Source: Ianthella basta
Taxonomy: Eukaryota > Porifera > Demospongiae > Verongiida > Ianthellidae
Reading direction: 5' to 3'
Assembly: GCA_964019415.1 (NCBI GenBank)
Contig: OZ025884.1
Span: 5,873,233-5,937,232 of the forward strand
DNA: 64,000 nt
Made by a program: the position numbers and the translations under genes. The notes below the pieces were generated by a model that ran no database searches, had not been told where the DNA came from, and saw only the letters and a list, made by a program, of their open reading frames with translations. How positions within the stretch are numbered: position 1 is the stretch's first letter; each line of letters begins with the position of its first letter. Positions 34,870 through 47,900 of this stretch are shown here, one piece after another.

Positions 34870-36334
34870 GTGACATCCACATTATATACACTACACATTG
34901 CACACATCAACCACTGTATTACAAGGACAATACATTAGGTGCATATATAAGTCCCCCCTTGTGTGTAAGATGGCTTGTGTAGAAGACTAAAGTGTGTACT
35001 GCTGCAAGCCACAATAAAGTTAAGGACAATGCTGTACTACATAATAAAATTAGTGTTACAGTATTTTAGAGCCATTAACTTGTATCTTCATGTGTGTGAC
35101 ATCATCAATTATACATCACATCAAGTGTGTTTTATGCAGTATTCCAAGATCATATGACAATAGTTATTGATTTTGGGACGGTTTCCTAATGTGTCTCATG
35201 GTGACCCCGGACATAAGGGTTTGAATGAAGCCTGCAATCATAGGGCTTCAGTGCAGAGGGTGCTCTGTGGTAGCCTATCAAATGTATGTGGGCATTGGGA
35301 CAGGGCTCTGCCAAGGTGAGGGTGCCTCAGAACAGCAAACTGGTCCTCCAATCTGGTAGTTTGGAAGGTTGAAACAGGAGGGAAGGGGAGTGTGGTAGTG
35401 CAAAAGTGAGGAAAGGGAATGTTTGGAAGTAGGGATGCTACATATAATACATACTCACATCACTACAATGCATTGGGTTAAAGCTTTGCGTAAATGACGT
35501 AACCGTCTTCCGGTCACGTGGGCAATAGTTGGAGGTTTGCGCAGGTTGGAGGTTTGTGCGTAACACATATATACAGTATGCCTATATATGTTATATACTA
35601 CAAACAATAATGCATACAATACTGCTGCTGCAAGTACATAATGTACTGATACTGTATGTGCACATGCAATGCATATCATGCCGCAGTAGAGCAGACACTG
35701 GCTGCATTTTCATCTAACACTCCTCCTTAATGACACACTACCCATATCTAACAGACATACATACATGTAAATGCATGGTCTCATCAGTGTGCATGGCATA
35801 TTGATGAATGATAAGATGCCTTCATGCAGTAACTGCCTTTATGTTCACCATCATACAGTACAACACTTGCAGTTTCAACAAGAACAGATAATTAAGGGGC
35901 AGGGCTAATTAAGCATTATTTAATGATTCCAAGAAAATAGTAACTGTTGCACTTCCAGTGCTATAGTTCCATTGATAGTTGTACTGAGCAAGTGAATTCA
36001 CCACATGTTGTGGAGTTGTAAGAGTGCTCTGCTTGCTCCGCTTCACTGAAGTCCTTATAGGCAAACAGATCGACAAATCTCAATTAGTGCTACTCACATG
36101 GCACTATGAATTTTTAATTTCCCCAGCAATTAATTAAGGATGTTTTCACAAAATTTAAGCACACTCTAACCTAGCTTGGACCCAAATATACATATGTATA
36201 GCAGTCAGTTAGTGCTGCTAACCAAAATATTAACTATCTTTGCAATCAGTTTAGTATGGTGCTTACTTTGGTATGATCATCTACACATCACAAAGCACAT
36301 AGATAACACACCTCTATGCACACATTTCTTTCAG
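34870..36334. other. Spacer unit 1, downstream of receptor 3
   Basis: The 3' flank plus upstream-like sequence, duplicated as 38424-40454. It contains the GGTTTCCTAATGTGTCTCAT word near 35180 and promoter-flank-like sequence at 35935-36120. At about 35580-35610 it shows the empty site for the MITE found in the second copy. No intact gene is present. Confidence 0.6.
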
Positions 36335-38423
36335 ATGACATAAGACTGGTTGGTGGTCACATGAGTGAACTGTCATACAATGGGACAGTGGAGGTGTACC
36401 GTGAAGATGGGTGGATTGGTGTGTGTGGTGACAGTGACTGGGATGTGGCAGATGCTCAGGTGGTCTGTGCCAGGCTGGGCTACAACCAGGCTCGTGTGCT
36501 AACATGGACTACCTCCAGTGTGTATTCAAGGTGGATGTCTGCAGTGAGATGTGTGGGGAATGAGTCATTTCAGGAATACCCACACCAAATTACACTGTTA
36601 TACACTGTGTTGTGCCTGAACAGTGAATACACACAGTGGAATGTCACAATAGAATACAAGTTTGGTGTTGTTGCATAGCAGACGTACATCCCCTTCATTT
36701 CAGTATGAAACACTAACATTATAGAGAGTAAGCTGTTGGAGTTATTCAATAGTGACCACAATGGAATTCAAAACATTATGCTGTTGCTGTTTATAGTAAA
36801 TCTTCACTTTCAACCAGATAAACATTAGAAATTAAACCAGCGTAGGTGTAATCATAACTGTGCACTGCGTACACAGCACATGATCACATGATAGTACTTT
36901 CAAATTAGATGCACACAGATTCTATGAGAGCAGATAGGGTTCACCACATACTGTATGTGCTGGAAGAATTGAAATGGCATATGCCTGAATAACAGTTAAG
37001 TAATGGAGAACACTTTGTGACAATTACTGGGATACAAATGCCTCCATTGCAGCTTGGGTGTCAACTGATATTGAGTGTATACAGCCATGTTCACTTTGAC
37101 TGAGGCAATGGCACTATATGACATGTGTGCATAGTTTGATGATTTGCATTACAGGAATCTTATCACTAGGCATGCTCTCCAGTAACCGCACAGCCTAACT
37201 TAGTTGACATGAGCAATAGTTAGCAAATTAGCAGCACACTAAAATTAAAAGCGCATCAGTCAAGGAGTAGCTGAAACAGAATCCCCAGGGTTTTCTGATA
37301 TACATTTAAAAGAAAAATGCCGACAGAAATACAGCAAATTTCCTAATGTAGCCTACTGCAATTTTAAACAGTTAGCACCTTAATCATGGCACAGGGACTA
37401 TACAGTTGAGATCAGACAAGGTGTGGTGTAATTGTGATGTATAATTTATGTATATTCACTAGAATCCTTAGCCCTGAGAAATGTCTGCACTAGTACAGAC
37501 TACTCAGTAGCAGCTACGTACAGTGAAGCCACTCTCTAACTCTTCTTAGGCATCACTTATCAGTGACTTGATGAACTGGGAGGTTCTCCTCTCTGGATTG
37601 GCCCTGAACCACACCTTCCGTGGCCTGAGTGCAGGAACAGAGTACACCATCTCTGTCACTGCTGCCACTGGTGCTGGTCTGGGAACACAGACAACAATCA
37701 CTGCTACCACAGCCACGCTGCAGAACATAGAAGCTGCCATTTCAGTTCCAGGTAGAGCACAATCTAGTCGCTCATATGTGCACTGTGTTGCAGTATGTCA
37801 CTGCTATGTATATGTGTATATACTTATCTCTTTAATACAGTTGCAGGGTCTGTGTTTGGCATACTGATACCATCTGTCATTGCACTGGCCGTAACTGTCA
37901 TCATATGGTGAGGCAACTGTATGCTTGTATGATACCATATCATGTCTCTTCCTCAGTACCTACATATATACACAAGTGCATACACACATACACACACATA
38001 TTCATGCATGCATACAAAACACAAATAACACATTTAATGATGATATCCCCTTCTTCCTATATTTCTCTTTCCTGACTGCACAGCTGCCTCTGCTTCACAC
38101 GTTGCTTCAAGAAGACAAAGCCTGTCAGTGAGACACCAGAGCCAGTGACAATGAGGGAAGTGGAAAAGAATGCAGAAGAGCACGTTGCTGCTGCAGATGA
38201 GCCAGAGGCAATTTATGAGGAGTTTGATGTGGAGGACTATAAGACGGGACCTTCCCATTCAGCAGTGCCACCAGCTGCAAGTGCTGCTGTCAACTATGAT
38301 TGGAAGGACAGAAGCAGGCCACAGAAGGAGAGAGCAAACAACCCCTACTATGTCCCTCAGCCAAGACCAAGTGCACTTGGAGATGGCTACTACGTGGTCC
38401 CAAGGCCTACTGCCCGCATCTGA
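36335..38423 (+). pseudogene. Relic a: broken S2 + FN3 half + TM + tail
   Basis: An acceptor and an S2 exon begin at 36335, but after VRCVGNES the exon is degraded: the DC of the QDCPHQ region reads EY and the donor is altered. No signal peptide or S1 exon is found upstream. A decayed S3 lies about 36910-37190 with stops and missing bases. Then come an intact-looking second half of the split FN3 (37550-37751), membrane exon (37841-37907) and tail (38084-38423, with IYEEF, NPYYVP and GYYVVP), followed by a poly(A) signal at 38562. The last three exons and their introns closely match 21686-22567 of receptor 2. It is missing most of the ectodomain, so it is probably a non-functional 3' duplicate, although the tail exons remain open. 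Confidence 0.8.
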
Positions 38424-40454
38424 GTGACATCCACATTACACACTAGACATTGCACACATCAGCCACTGTATTACAAGGACAGCACATTAGGTGCATAAGT
38501 CTCCCCTTGTGTGTATAATGGCTTGTGTATAAGACTAAAAATGTGTACTGCTGCAAGCCACAATAAAGTTAGGACAGTGTTGTATTACATAATAAATTAA
38601 GTGTTACTTTAGAGCCATTAACTCATATCTTTATGTGTGTGACATCATCAATTATACGTCACATCAAGTGTGTTTTATGCAGTATTCCAAGATCATATGA
38701 CAATAGTTATTGATTTTGGGACGGTTTCCTAACGTGTCTCATGGTGACCGTGGACATAAGGATTTGAATGAAGCCTGCAATCATAGGGCTTCAGTGCAGA
38801 GGGTGCTCTGTGGTAGCCTATCAAAATGTATGTGGGCATTGGGACAGGGCTCTGCCAAGGTGATGGTGCCTCAGAAGAGCAAGCTGGTCCTCCAATCTGG
38901 TAGTTTGGAAGGTTGAAACAGGAGGGAAGGGGAGTGTGGTAGTGCAAAAGTGAGGAAAGGGAATGTTTGGAAGTAGGGATGCTACATATAATACATACTC
39001 ACATCACTACAATGCATTTATACAATATGCCTATATATATGGCCGGAAATTTTGGCGAAAATTTATTTTGGCGGATTGCTTAAATTTCTGTATTTAGCTG
39101 AATTTACTTTGGCGGTTTGACAAAGCCCGTGCCATAATGATAATCATACCAAAATGGCTAATCCGGACGAACAGAACTAGATTGCTGAAGAGTCTCTGAG
39201 GAGTACACGCGCTGTTGTTTGACCATAATCGGATTATTTTCATTCCAATCCTTAGCTTTCCCCAGGAATGCTGCAACGTACAAAGGCTTTTAAGCCTCCT
39301 TTTGGCAGATCTGCTGACGCTCGCCCCAAACCTGTGATCTTGCACACGATTGTACTGCTCCAACGCAGAAACAGAGAACAGGCTGCCGAAATCGGCCGAA
39401 GTGGGTTACCGACAATGATATCAACGTCAGTCTTCACAGCGACCGCATATACAACGTCGTTTGGATTGCCTTCGGCTTCCTCGCTCTCTTCTTCCACCTC
39501 GGTGTGCAAAACTCTTTGGAAACGTGGTATCCCTGCGCTGCTGTCAGTTGTGAACTAAATGTTGGCGATTAGTCAATAGGCCTGGCGCAACCAGGCTTGT
39601 TAAGCGGGAAAACTATATGATTGCACAAATTTTGGCGGAAGATATATTGGCAGATTGCTCTCAAAACCGCCAATCCGCCAAAATAAATTATCGGCCATAC
39701 GGTATATACATTATATACTACAAACAATAATGCATACAATACAGCTGCTGCAAGTACATAATGTACTGATACTGTATGTGCACATGCAATGCATATCATG
39801 CCGCAGTAGAGCAGACACTGGCTGCATTTTCATCTAACACTCCTCCTATATGACACACTACCCACATCTAGCAGACATACATACATGTAAATGCATGGTC
39901 TCATCAGTGTGCATGGCATATTGATGAATGATAAGATGACTTCATGCAGTAGCTGCCTTTATGTCCACCATCAAGTAGTACAACACTTGTGGTTTCAACA
40001 AGAACAGATAATTAAGGGGCAGGGCTAATTAAGTATTATTTAATGATTCCAAGAAATTGTAACTGCTGCACTTCCAGTGCTATAGTTCTGTTGATAGTTG
40101 TACTGAGCAAGTGAATTCACCACATGTTGTGGAGATGTAAGAGTACTCTGCTTGCTCCGCTTCACTGAAGTCCCTGTAGGCAAACAGATCGACAAATCTC
40201 AATTAGTGCTACTCACATGGCACTATGAATTTTTAATTTCCCCAGCAATTAATTAAGGATGTTTTCACAAAATTTAAGCACACTCTAACCTAGCTTGGAC
40301 CCAAATATACATATGTATAGCAGTCAGTTAGTGCTGCTAACCAAAAATATTAACTGTCTTTGCAATCAGTTTAGTATGGTGCTTACTTTGGTATGATCAC
40401 CTACACATCACAAAGCACATAGATAACACACCTCTATGCACACATTTCTTTCAG
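38424..40454. other. Spacer unit 2, downstream of relic a
   Basis: A tandem duplicate of 34870-36334 with one large insertion, the MITE at about 39035-39702. It lacks about 110 bases present at 35470-35575 of unit 1. No gene is seen. Confidence 0.6.
39035..39702. mobile_element. MITE copy 2
   Basis: Same family as 15449-16025: ends around ATGGCCGGAAATTTTGGCG and CCGGCCATACGG-type repeats, with subterminal GGCGGATTG and CAATCCGCC. The interior has about 100 extra bases relative to copy 1 (about 39380-39510), within an open frame at 39268-39558 that has no recognised domain. Compared with unit 1, the element interrupts a TATATA-rich site. Confidence 0.8.
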
Positions 40455-41320
40455 ATGGCATAAGACTGGTTAGTGGTCACATGAGTGATCTGTCATACAA
40501 CGGTATAGTGGAGGTGTACCGTGAAGATGGGTGGATTGGTGTGTGTGGTGACAGTGACTGGGATGTGGCAGATGCTCAAGTGGTCTGTGCCAGGCTGGGC
40601 TACAACCAGGCTCGTGTGCTAACATGGACTACCTCCAGTGTGTATTCAAGATGGATGTATGCAGTGAGATGTGTGGGGAATGAGTCATTTTCAGGAATAC
40701 CTACCCCAAATTACACTGTTACACACTGTGTTGTGCCTGAACAGTGAATACACACACTGTGGAATGTCACAATAGAATACAAGTTTGTTGTTGTTGCATA
40801 GCAGACGTACATCCCCTTCATTTCAGTATGAAACACTAACATTATAGAGAGTAAGCTGTTGGAGTTATTCAACAGTGACCACAATGGAATTCAAAACATT
40901 ATGCTGTTGCTGTTTATAGTAAATCTTCACTTTCAACCAGATAAACATTAGAAATTAAACCAGCGTAGGTGTAATCATAACTGTGCACTGCGTACACAGC
41001 ACATGATCACACGATAGTACTTTCAAATTAGATGCACACAGATTCTATGAAAGCAGAAAGGGTTCACCACATACTGTATGTGCTGGAAGTATTGAAATGG
41101 CAAATGCCTGGATAATAGTTAAGCAATAGAGAACACTTTGTGATAATTGCTGGGATACAAATGCCTCCATTGCAGCTTGGGTGTCAACTGTTATTGGATG
41201 TATACAGCCATGTTCACTTTGACTGAGGCAATGGCACCATAAGACATGCGTGGTTTGATGATTTGCATCACAGGAATCTTATCACTAGGCATGCTCTCCA
41301 GTAACCACACAGCCTAACTT
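40455..41320 (+). pseudogene. Relic b: broken S2 and S3 exons
   Basis: A duplicate of 36335-37190. The S2 exon (acceptor at 40454) reads well to VRCVGNES, then shifts frame and stops at 40747. A decayed S3 follows at about 41030-41300. No FN3, membrane or tail exon follows before receptor 4. Confidence 0.8.
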
Positions 41321-41871
41321 AGTTGACATGAGCAATAGTTAGCAAATTAGCAGCACACTAAAATTAAAAGTGCATCAGTCAAGGAGTGGCTGAAACAGAA
41401 TCCCCAGGGTGTTCTGATATATACTAAAAAGAAAAATGCCGACAGAAATACAGCAAATTTCCTAATGTAGCCTACTGCAATTTTAAACAGTTAACACCTT
41501 AATCATGGCACAGGGACTATACAGTTGAGATCAGACAAGGTGTGGTGTAATTGTGATATATAATTTATGTATATTCACCAGAGTCTTTAGCCCTGAGAAA
41601 TGTCTGCAGTCACATCAATTCTGTGCAGTCTAAACTAGTACTTATGCATATGTATGCGCCTAATAATTGACAACATTTGGCTCAGTCACAGACTTTCTAA
41701 CTGTATAGAAAGCTGCCAGTACCATTGATGTCTAGCTGGAAATGCAAACAGCAAGTACAATGTCATACATAAGCAAATCAGCTAGTACACTCTACAGTGA
41801 GCAATGTGGTGGTGCTTTCAATACTGCAATACTGCAATGAATCCGATTAAGCAATGTTTCCGATCCTGTAA

Positions 41872-41879
41872 TATATAAG
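41872..41879 (+). promoter_or_regulatory. TATA box, receptor 4
   Basis: TATATAAG lies 54 bases before the start codon. The same box with nearly identical flanks is at 56708-56715, at the same distance from the receptor 5 start. This places the start site shortly upstream of the ATG with a very short 5' UTR. Confidence 0.6.
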
Positions 41880-41925
41880 AGATTAGTCCTCTGATAGCTA
41901 ATCAGTTTGTCTGCTGGGTAACCTG

Positions 41926-44900
41926 ATGGGAGTCTCTGTTGCCCTTTGTCTGCAGGCTGCAGTGGTCATCCTGACTGCCAAACTGGTTGTAACTCAGGAC
42001 ACTTCCACGCAGGGTGGGGGACTAAGCATTTTGTAAAACCCTTGTTCTTGTATGCTACTGATATACAAATTTACTCATTTTGCATTATTCAATTTTCCTA
42101 TCTGTTACTTCTGCCTGTCACAGTACTATAGAATTTGTTAAGTCATTCCTGTCTTATTTGTCACCATTCTTGATTGCATGGCATACATATCCATGTGCAC
42201 AGATTGGACCATTCAGTTAGTCAATGGAGAAAACAGTTCCAGCTCCCTCTCTGGTCGTGTGGAGGTCTTGTTGGATGGAGAGTGGGGCACAGTCTGTGGG
42301 GACTCCTGGAATCTTACAGAGGCTAGTGTAGTCTGTCGCCAGCTGGGGTTTCCTTTTGCCAAGTCAGCAGGTGCAGGCTACTATGGTCCAGGAAGAGGTC
42401 CAATCTGGTTGACCAATGTGTCCTGCAGTGGTGAGGAGCGAGAGCTGATGAGGTGCTCTTACCACAAAGCTCAAGGTCCACTGAAGAACTGTGATCATTA
42501 CAATGACATTGGAGTGATGTGTTACATGGGTGAGTTGAGTGCACTGTTAAAAATGTGGTGAGACCGTCACACCAATCAGTGCTCACACCATGCAAGTAAT
42601 GGTGTGACTGCTCACACCAAGGGTGTGATCAGTCACACTATTACTTTAGTGTGATGTTCACACTGACACCAGTATCCACATTGTCATGTCATTTCTGATA
42701 GATTAAGAGACTTTGAAGTAATTCGTAACCAAAATTAAAAAGATGACAAGAGTTTATTTGGAATCTTATACAAGCTAGCTAAGTACATAGCTACCCAGGA
42801 CACAGCTAAGCCTGATGGTATATTGTATGCAATGGGAGGACCTCCTCAAACTAAGTATGCCATTTGTGCATTTTAATTGTACAATTAGGTACTTTGTGTT
42901 GCAGTGGATGCCATATTCCACAGTGAAGTTCATTGGGGCATCAGATGCCCAATGTTTGCAGGGGATGCTATATTCCCCGATGAAGTTCATTGGGGTACCA
43001 GATGCCCAATGTTTGCATGGAATGCCGCATTCCCCAGTGAAGTTCATTGGGGCATCAGATGCCCATGTTTGCAGGAGATGCCGTATTCCCCGGTGAAGTT
43101 CACTAGGGCACCAGATGCCCATGTTTCCAAGGAATGCCGTATTCCCTGGTGAGGTTCACTGGGGCACCAGATGCCCATGTTTCCAAGGAATGCCGTATTC
43201 CCCGGTGAAGTTCACTGGGGCACCAGATGCCCAATGTTTGCAGGGGATGTCTTATTCTCCAGTGAAGTTCACTGGGGCACCAGATGGCTAACTGTGCTTT
43301 CTGTTCAAAAAAATATTAATTGCAACTATTCACTGTAAAATACACATACATAGCAGTTCCATTTGGACACTCGGCCAGTTAAGCAAACAGCTGAGTCTAT
43401 CAGCTGAGTCTATGACTGTAGAATGTAATTTTTAGTATCAGCTCAACAGTGTATTAATGTATCCCTGCTGACTCTTTAGTCAAGCCACTAGCCCCAATTT
43501 CTCCTTATCACATGGGGGCAAATAGGAATTGGGTATAGCATCTAGTGTCCTTTTGACACCGCTCCCACACAACAATGAAAAGTTTGGTCTATAGCTAGCT
43601 AGCAGTTATTGACCATGTACTCTGAATTGGCTTGAGTATACACGGTTGCATCATCTTATAATTAGCTGTACTCTTGCCTGTATATGCATACGTGTATGAC
43701 ACCATGAGTCCATAGTCAGTAATCAACTTGTGTTGCTACTGTATATGAAACCTCAAACAATAACAGTACTGGTATTGCTGATCATCTGTGTATACAATAT
43801 AAAATGTTTTTACACTTGAATACTTACACAGTGCCATTCTTATAATTGTCACTTGTATATACATATGGGTCATACAAATTGTGAACAATAATACAGTTCC
43901 ATGACCATTATCAGACAGCACGGTAGTGCTGTCTATGTAGGGATGGGGGTGGTTGTTTGTATGCTGTAATACAAACGAAAAGTCACGCTACTCCTGAACA
44001 GAATATACAGTTGACACAGTACACTCACCTCCATATCACACTGTACATTGCTTCACTGAGCATCTCAAGCATCTATATGCCTTCATACACATAGCACACC
44101 TCTGTCCACACATTTCTTTCAGATGACATAAGACTGGTTGGTGGCTATGTGAGTGATCTGTCATACAATGGTACAGTGGAGGTGTACCGTGAGAATAGGT
44201 GGATTGGTGTGTGTGGTGACAGTGACTGGGATGTGGCAGATGCTCAAGTGGTCTGTGCCAGGCTGGGCTACAACCAGGCTCGTGTGTTAACATGGACTAC
44301 CTCCAGTGTGTATTCAAGAAGGATGTATGCAGTGAGATGTGTGGGGAATGAGTCTTCTTTGCAGGACTGCCCACACCAAACAGGCTATACCTACTGCAGT
44401 CCTGCCAGTGTAGAGTGCCTGAACTGTGAGTACTCACACACTGCAGCAGTATAGTCATTTGAGTAAACATGTTATTGCAATTTTGTATATCATTCTTATT
44501 CACTTTCAACCAAACAAACAAAAGAATAATAGAAAGATTATAAATTCTAAGCTTTCCTTCACACTGCAGTGCACACAACACTGGAATGCACTACATTTGA
44601 CTAGTATAGAGCAGTGTATATGGGTATGCTTCTGATGTGCAGTTTCATGTGAGTTGTTTGGATTCACACAGATAATGTGAGACTTGTCAATGGTATTAAC
44701 AATGGTACTTACTATTCTGGAAGAGTTGAAGTGGCAGTGAATGAAGAATGGGGAACAGTTTGTGATTACAGCTGGAGCACAAATGATGCTGCTGTTGTAT
44801 GCAGACAGCTTGGTTACCCAGTGGTAGAGGGTGTCTACAGCTACTCTCACTTTGGCCAAGGCAGGGGTAGAATTTGGCTTTCTGATCTGCGGTGCAGTGG

Positions 44901-47900
44901 TGAAGAGGAAAGTCTCTTTAACTGTTGGCACAGAGGCATTGGACAACCCTACTGTAGTCACTATGGGGATGTTGGAGTGGTCTGTTCTCGTGGTAAGGGA
45001 TTGTCTTAAGCTTGCTACGTAAAATGTGTTATATTCAATACAAGAGACAGCTACTACAGGTCCATTGTTAGCATTGTGCATTCTACCAATGAGTTGCATG
45101 TTATACACTGTTAGCACGGTGTTATTTACTATTCACCATTCAGTGCATTCACTGAATTGAAATTTACTATTACTAAATTATGTTATTTACTATACACTAT
45201 TCAGTGCATTCACTGAATAGCGAATTCCATTCATACATTTCTAGCACATTGCATACTATAGCTAATTCTTGCCTTTGTTTGTGCTTGATTATTATAATAC
45301 ACACAACCCACTGCATATTGAGAAAGGGGTTAGTTTTCCAAATACCAGCTTGATCCAACAGGTTTGAACCTTGTGGCAACGCTTCAACCCTGTATGTTGG
45401 ATCAAGCTGGTATATGGAGAACTAATCCCTTTCTCGTGCCTACATGCACCAGCTGAGAAGCCCTTACTCCATTGCATGTTGTACAGAAACCATCAGACTG
45501 GTGAATGGTCCAAATAACTACACAGGACGAGTAGAAGTGTTCATCAATGGACAGTGGGGCACAGTGTGTGACGATGGATGGGGTATCAATGATGCTCATG
45601 TCATCTGCCGTCAACTGGGATACCTCGGTGCAAGGAGAACTCACTGCTGTGCACAGTATGGCCAAGGTGTGGGGACAATGCTACAAATGAACTGCCAGGG
45701 ATCTGAAGAATCCCTTAGTGAGTGTCCCCAGGTTGTATCACCTTCTGGATGTAGCCATCATGAGGATGCAGGAGTGGAGTGCTACATCAGTACCGACACT
45801 GGTATGTATGTAGCATAGACATTTACATCAGTATGTGACATAACATTTGACACTCTTGTATGCAGTAGTTGAGTCAACATCCTTCAGAGGTATATGGCAC
45901 TTGGTTATGATTGTTGCTTCATCTATACATATACAAAGCCATGCTGGCATGCATATGTCAGAGTCTTACCTTACTAGCTGTTCTCATTCCGGAATAGGAT
46001 CACACAACTGTGGGCATAATGACACTGAAGTAGACTGTTCAAATGGTGAGCCTGCTGTAATTTAATGGTAAAATTACTTACAGTTAGTACTCTCGCACAT
46101 CAATTGGAAATATATAGGTCAGCTACGGTTGGTTGATGGAGTGGAGACTGGCAATACCCTCTCAGGACGTCTGGAGGTGTTCATCAATGGAGAATGGGGC
46201 ACTGTGTGTGATGATGACTGGGGCATCAATGATGCACATGTTGCATGCAGAGAGCTAGGGTACTCATATGCACAGTCCTATCAGTGCTGTGCCAGCTATG
46301 GTAGAGGAAGTGGGCAAATCTGGTTGGATAATGTAGGCTGCTCAGGAAGGGAAAATTCTTTATTGAATTGTTCTCACAATGGAATTGGAGTACTGCGGAG
46401 CTGTAGTCACTCAGAGGATGTTGGAGTGGTCTGCTACCAGACATCAGCTACAGGTACATTGCATAAATGTGATGAGTTCAACAGTCTGCAATATATATAT
46501 ACTTATGTATTTGCTAACATTGATTTTGCAACAGATAAGCTTCGGTTGGTTGGTGGAGTAGAAACTAGCAATACTCTCTCAGGACGTGTGGAAGTGCTCA
46601 TCAATGGAGAATGGGGCACTGTGTGTGATGATGGCTGGGACATCAGTGATGCACATGTTGCCTGCAGAGAGCTAGGGTACTCATATGCACTGTCCTATCA
46701 GTGCTGTGATCAGTATGGTAGAGGCAGTGGACAAATCTGGTTGGATAACGTAGGCTGCTCGGGAGAGGAAGATTCCTTGCTCAACTGCTCTCACCATGGA
46801 ATTGGAGTACTGCGGAGCTGTAGCCACTGGGAGGATGTTGGAGTGGTCTGCTATAGGCCAGGTACATGTACAGTGTACATGCAGTATATGCTCCTCACTG
46901 TATACAAATAAAATACAAAAGTATACTATACGAAGTGCCACACTTGTTATAATATACCGTGACTACATGCAGCTGGTAAATGATTTCCTCTACTGTAGGA
47001 TTGAAGTTTGTATGTGAATCCAGATGTGGGAAGTAAAACTGTGTACTATTCTAACCCTGAATCTTGCAATACATATAGATGAGCTTCAGTTGGTTGGTGG
47101 AGTAGAAACCAGTAATACTCTCTCAGGACGGCTGGAGATTCTCATCAATGGAGAATGGGGCACTGTGTGTGATGATGGATGGAACATCAATGATGCAGAT
47201 GTTGCCTGCAGAGAGCTAGGGTACTCATATGCACTGTCCTATCAGTGCTGTTCTAGCTATGGTAGAGGAAGTGGGCAAATCTGGTTGGACAATGTAGGCT
47301 GCTCAGGAGGAGAATATTCTTTGTTGAGTTGTCCTCACCGTGGAATTGGAGTACACAGTTGTAGTCACTCAGAGGATGTTGGAGTGGTCTGCTATAGGCC
47401 AGGTGCAGTGTATATAGTACTCATTAAGACATTCACACTAAACTATCAAACAACACATTTTAAATTATAGTTATAGATTGTCACATTTATTACGATGTAT
47501 TGCAGCTGCTGAAATTCTTTGCCATGCAGTTGCAGGACATGTGAGGCTTGTTGGAGGTGTGAGGACTCCTAACTCATTGTCAGGAAGAGTTGAAGTGTGG
47601 AGCTATGGAGCATGGGGGACTGTGTGCCAGAATCGTTGGGATCTCTCTGATGCTACAGTGGTTTGTCAGCAGTTGGGCTATCAGTATGCATTCTCTGCTC
47701 CACGCAGTTCTGCCTTTGGCCGAACCACTGGACCCATTTGGTTGGACAGTGTAGCGTGCACTGGTAATGAGTCATCCATATTCAACTGCACTCACCGTGG
47801 AATTGGGGTGTACGCTAGCTATTGTGCTAACCACCATTCTGATGCCAGTGCTGTTTGCTACAACGGTAAGCACTGTGTGAAAATTGAGAGGGACCACAGG

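Noticed and set aside
42900..43290. Possible CRISPR-like array
   Set aside because: Units are continuous 55-58 base direct repeats without unique spacers, in an animal intron. It is a minisatellite.
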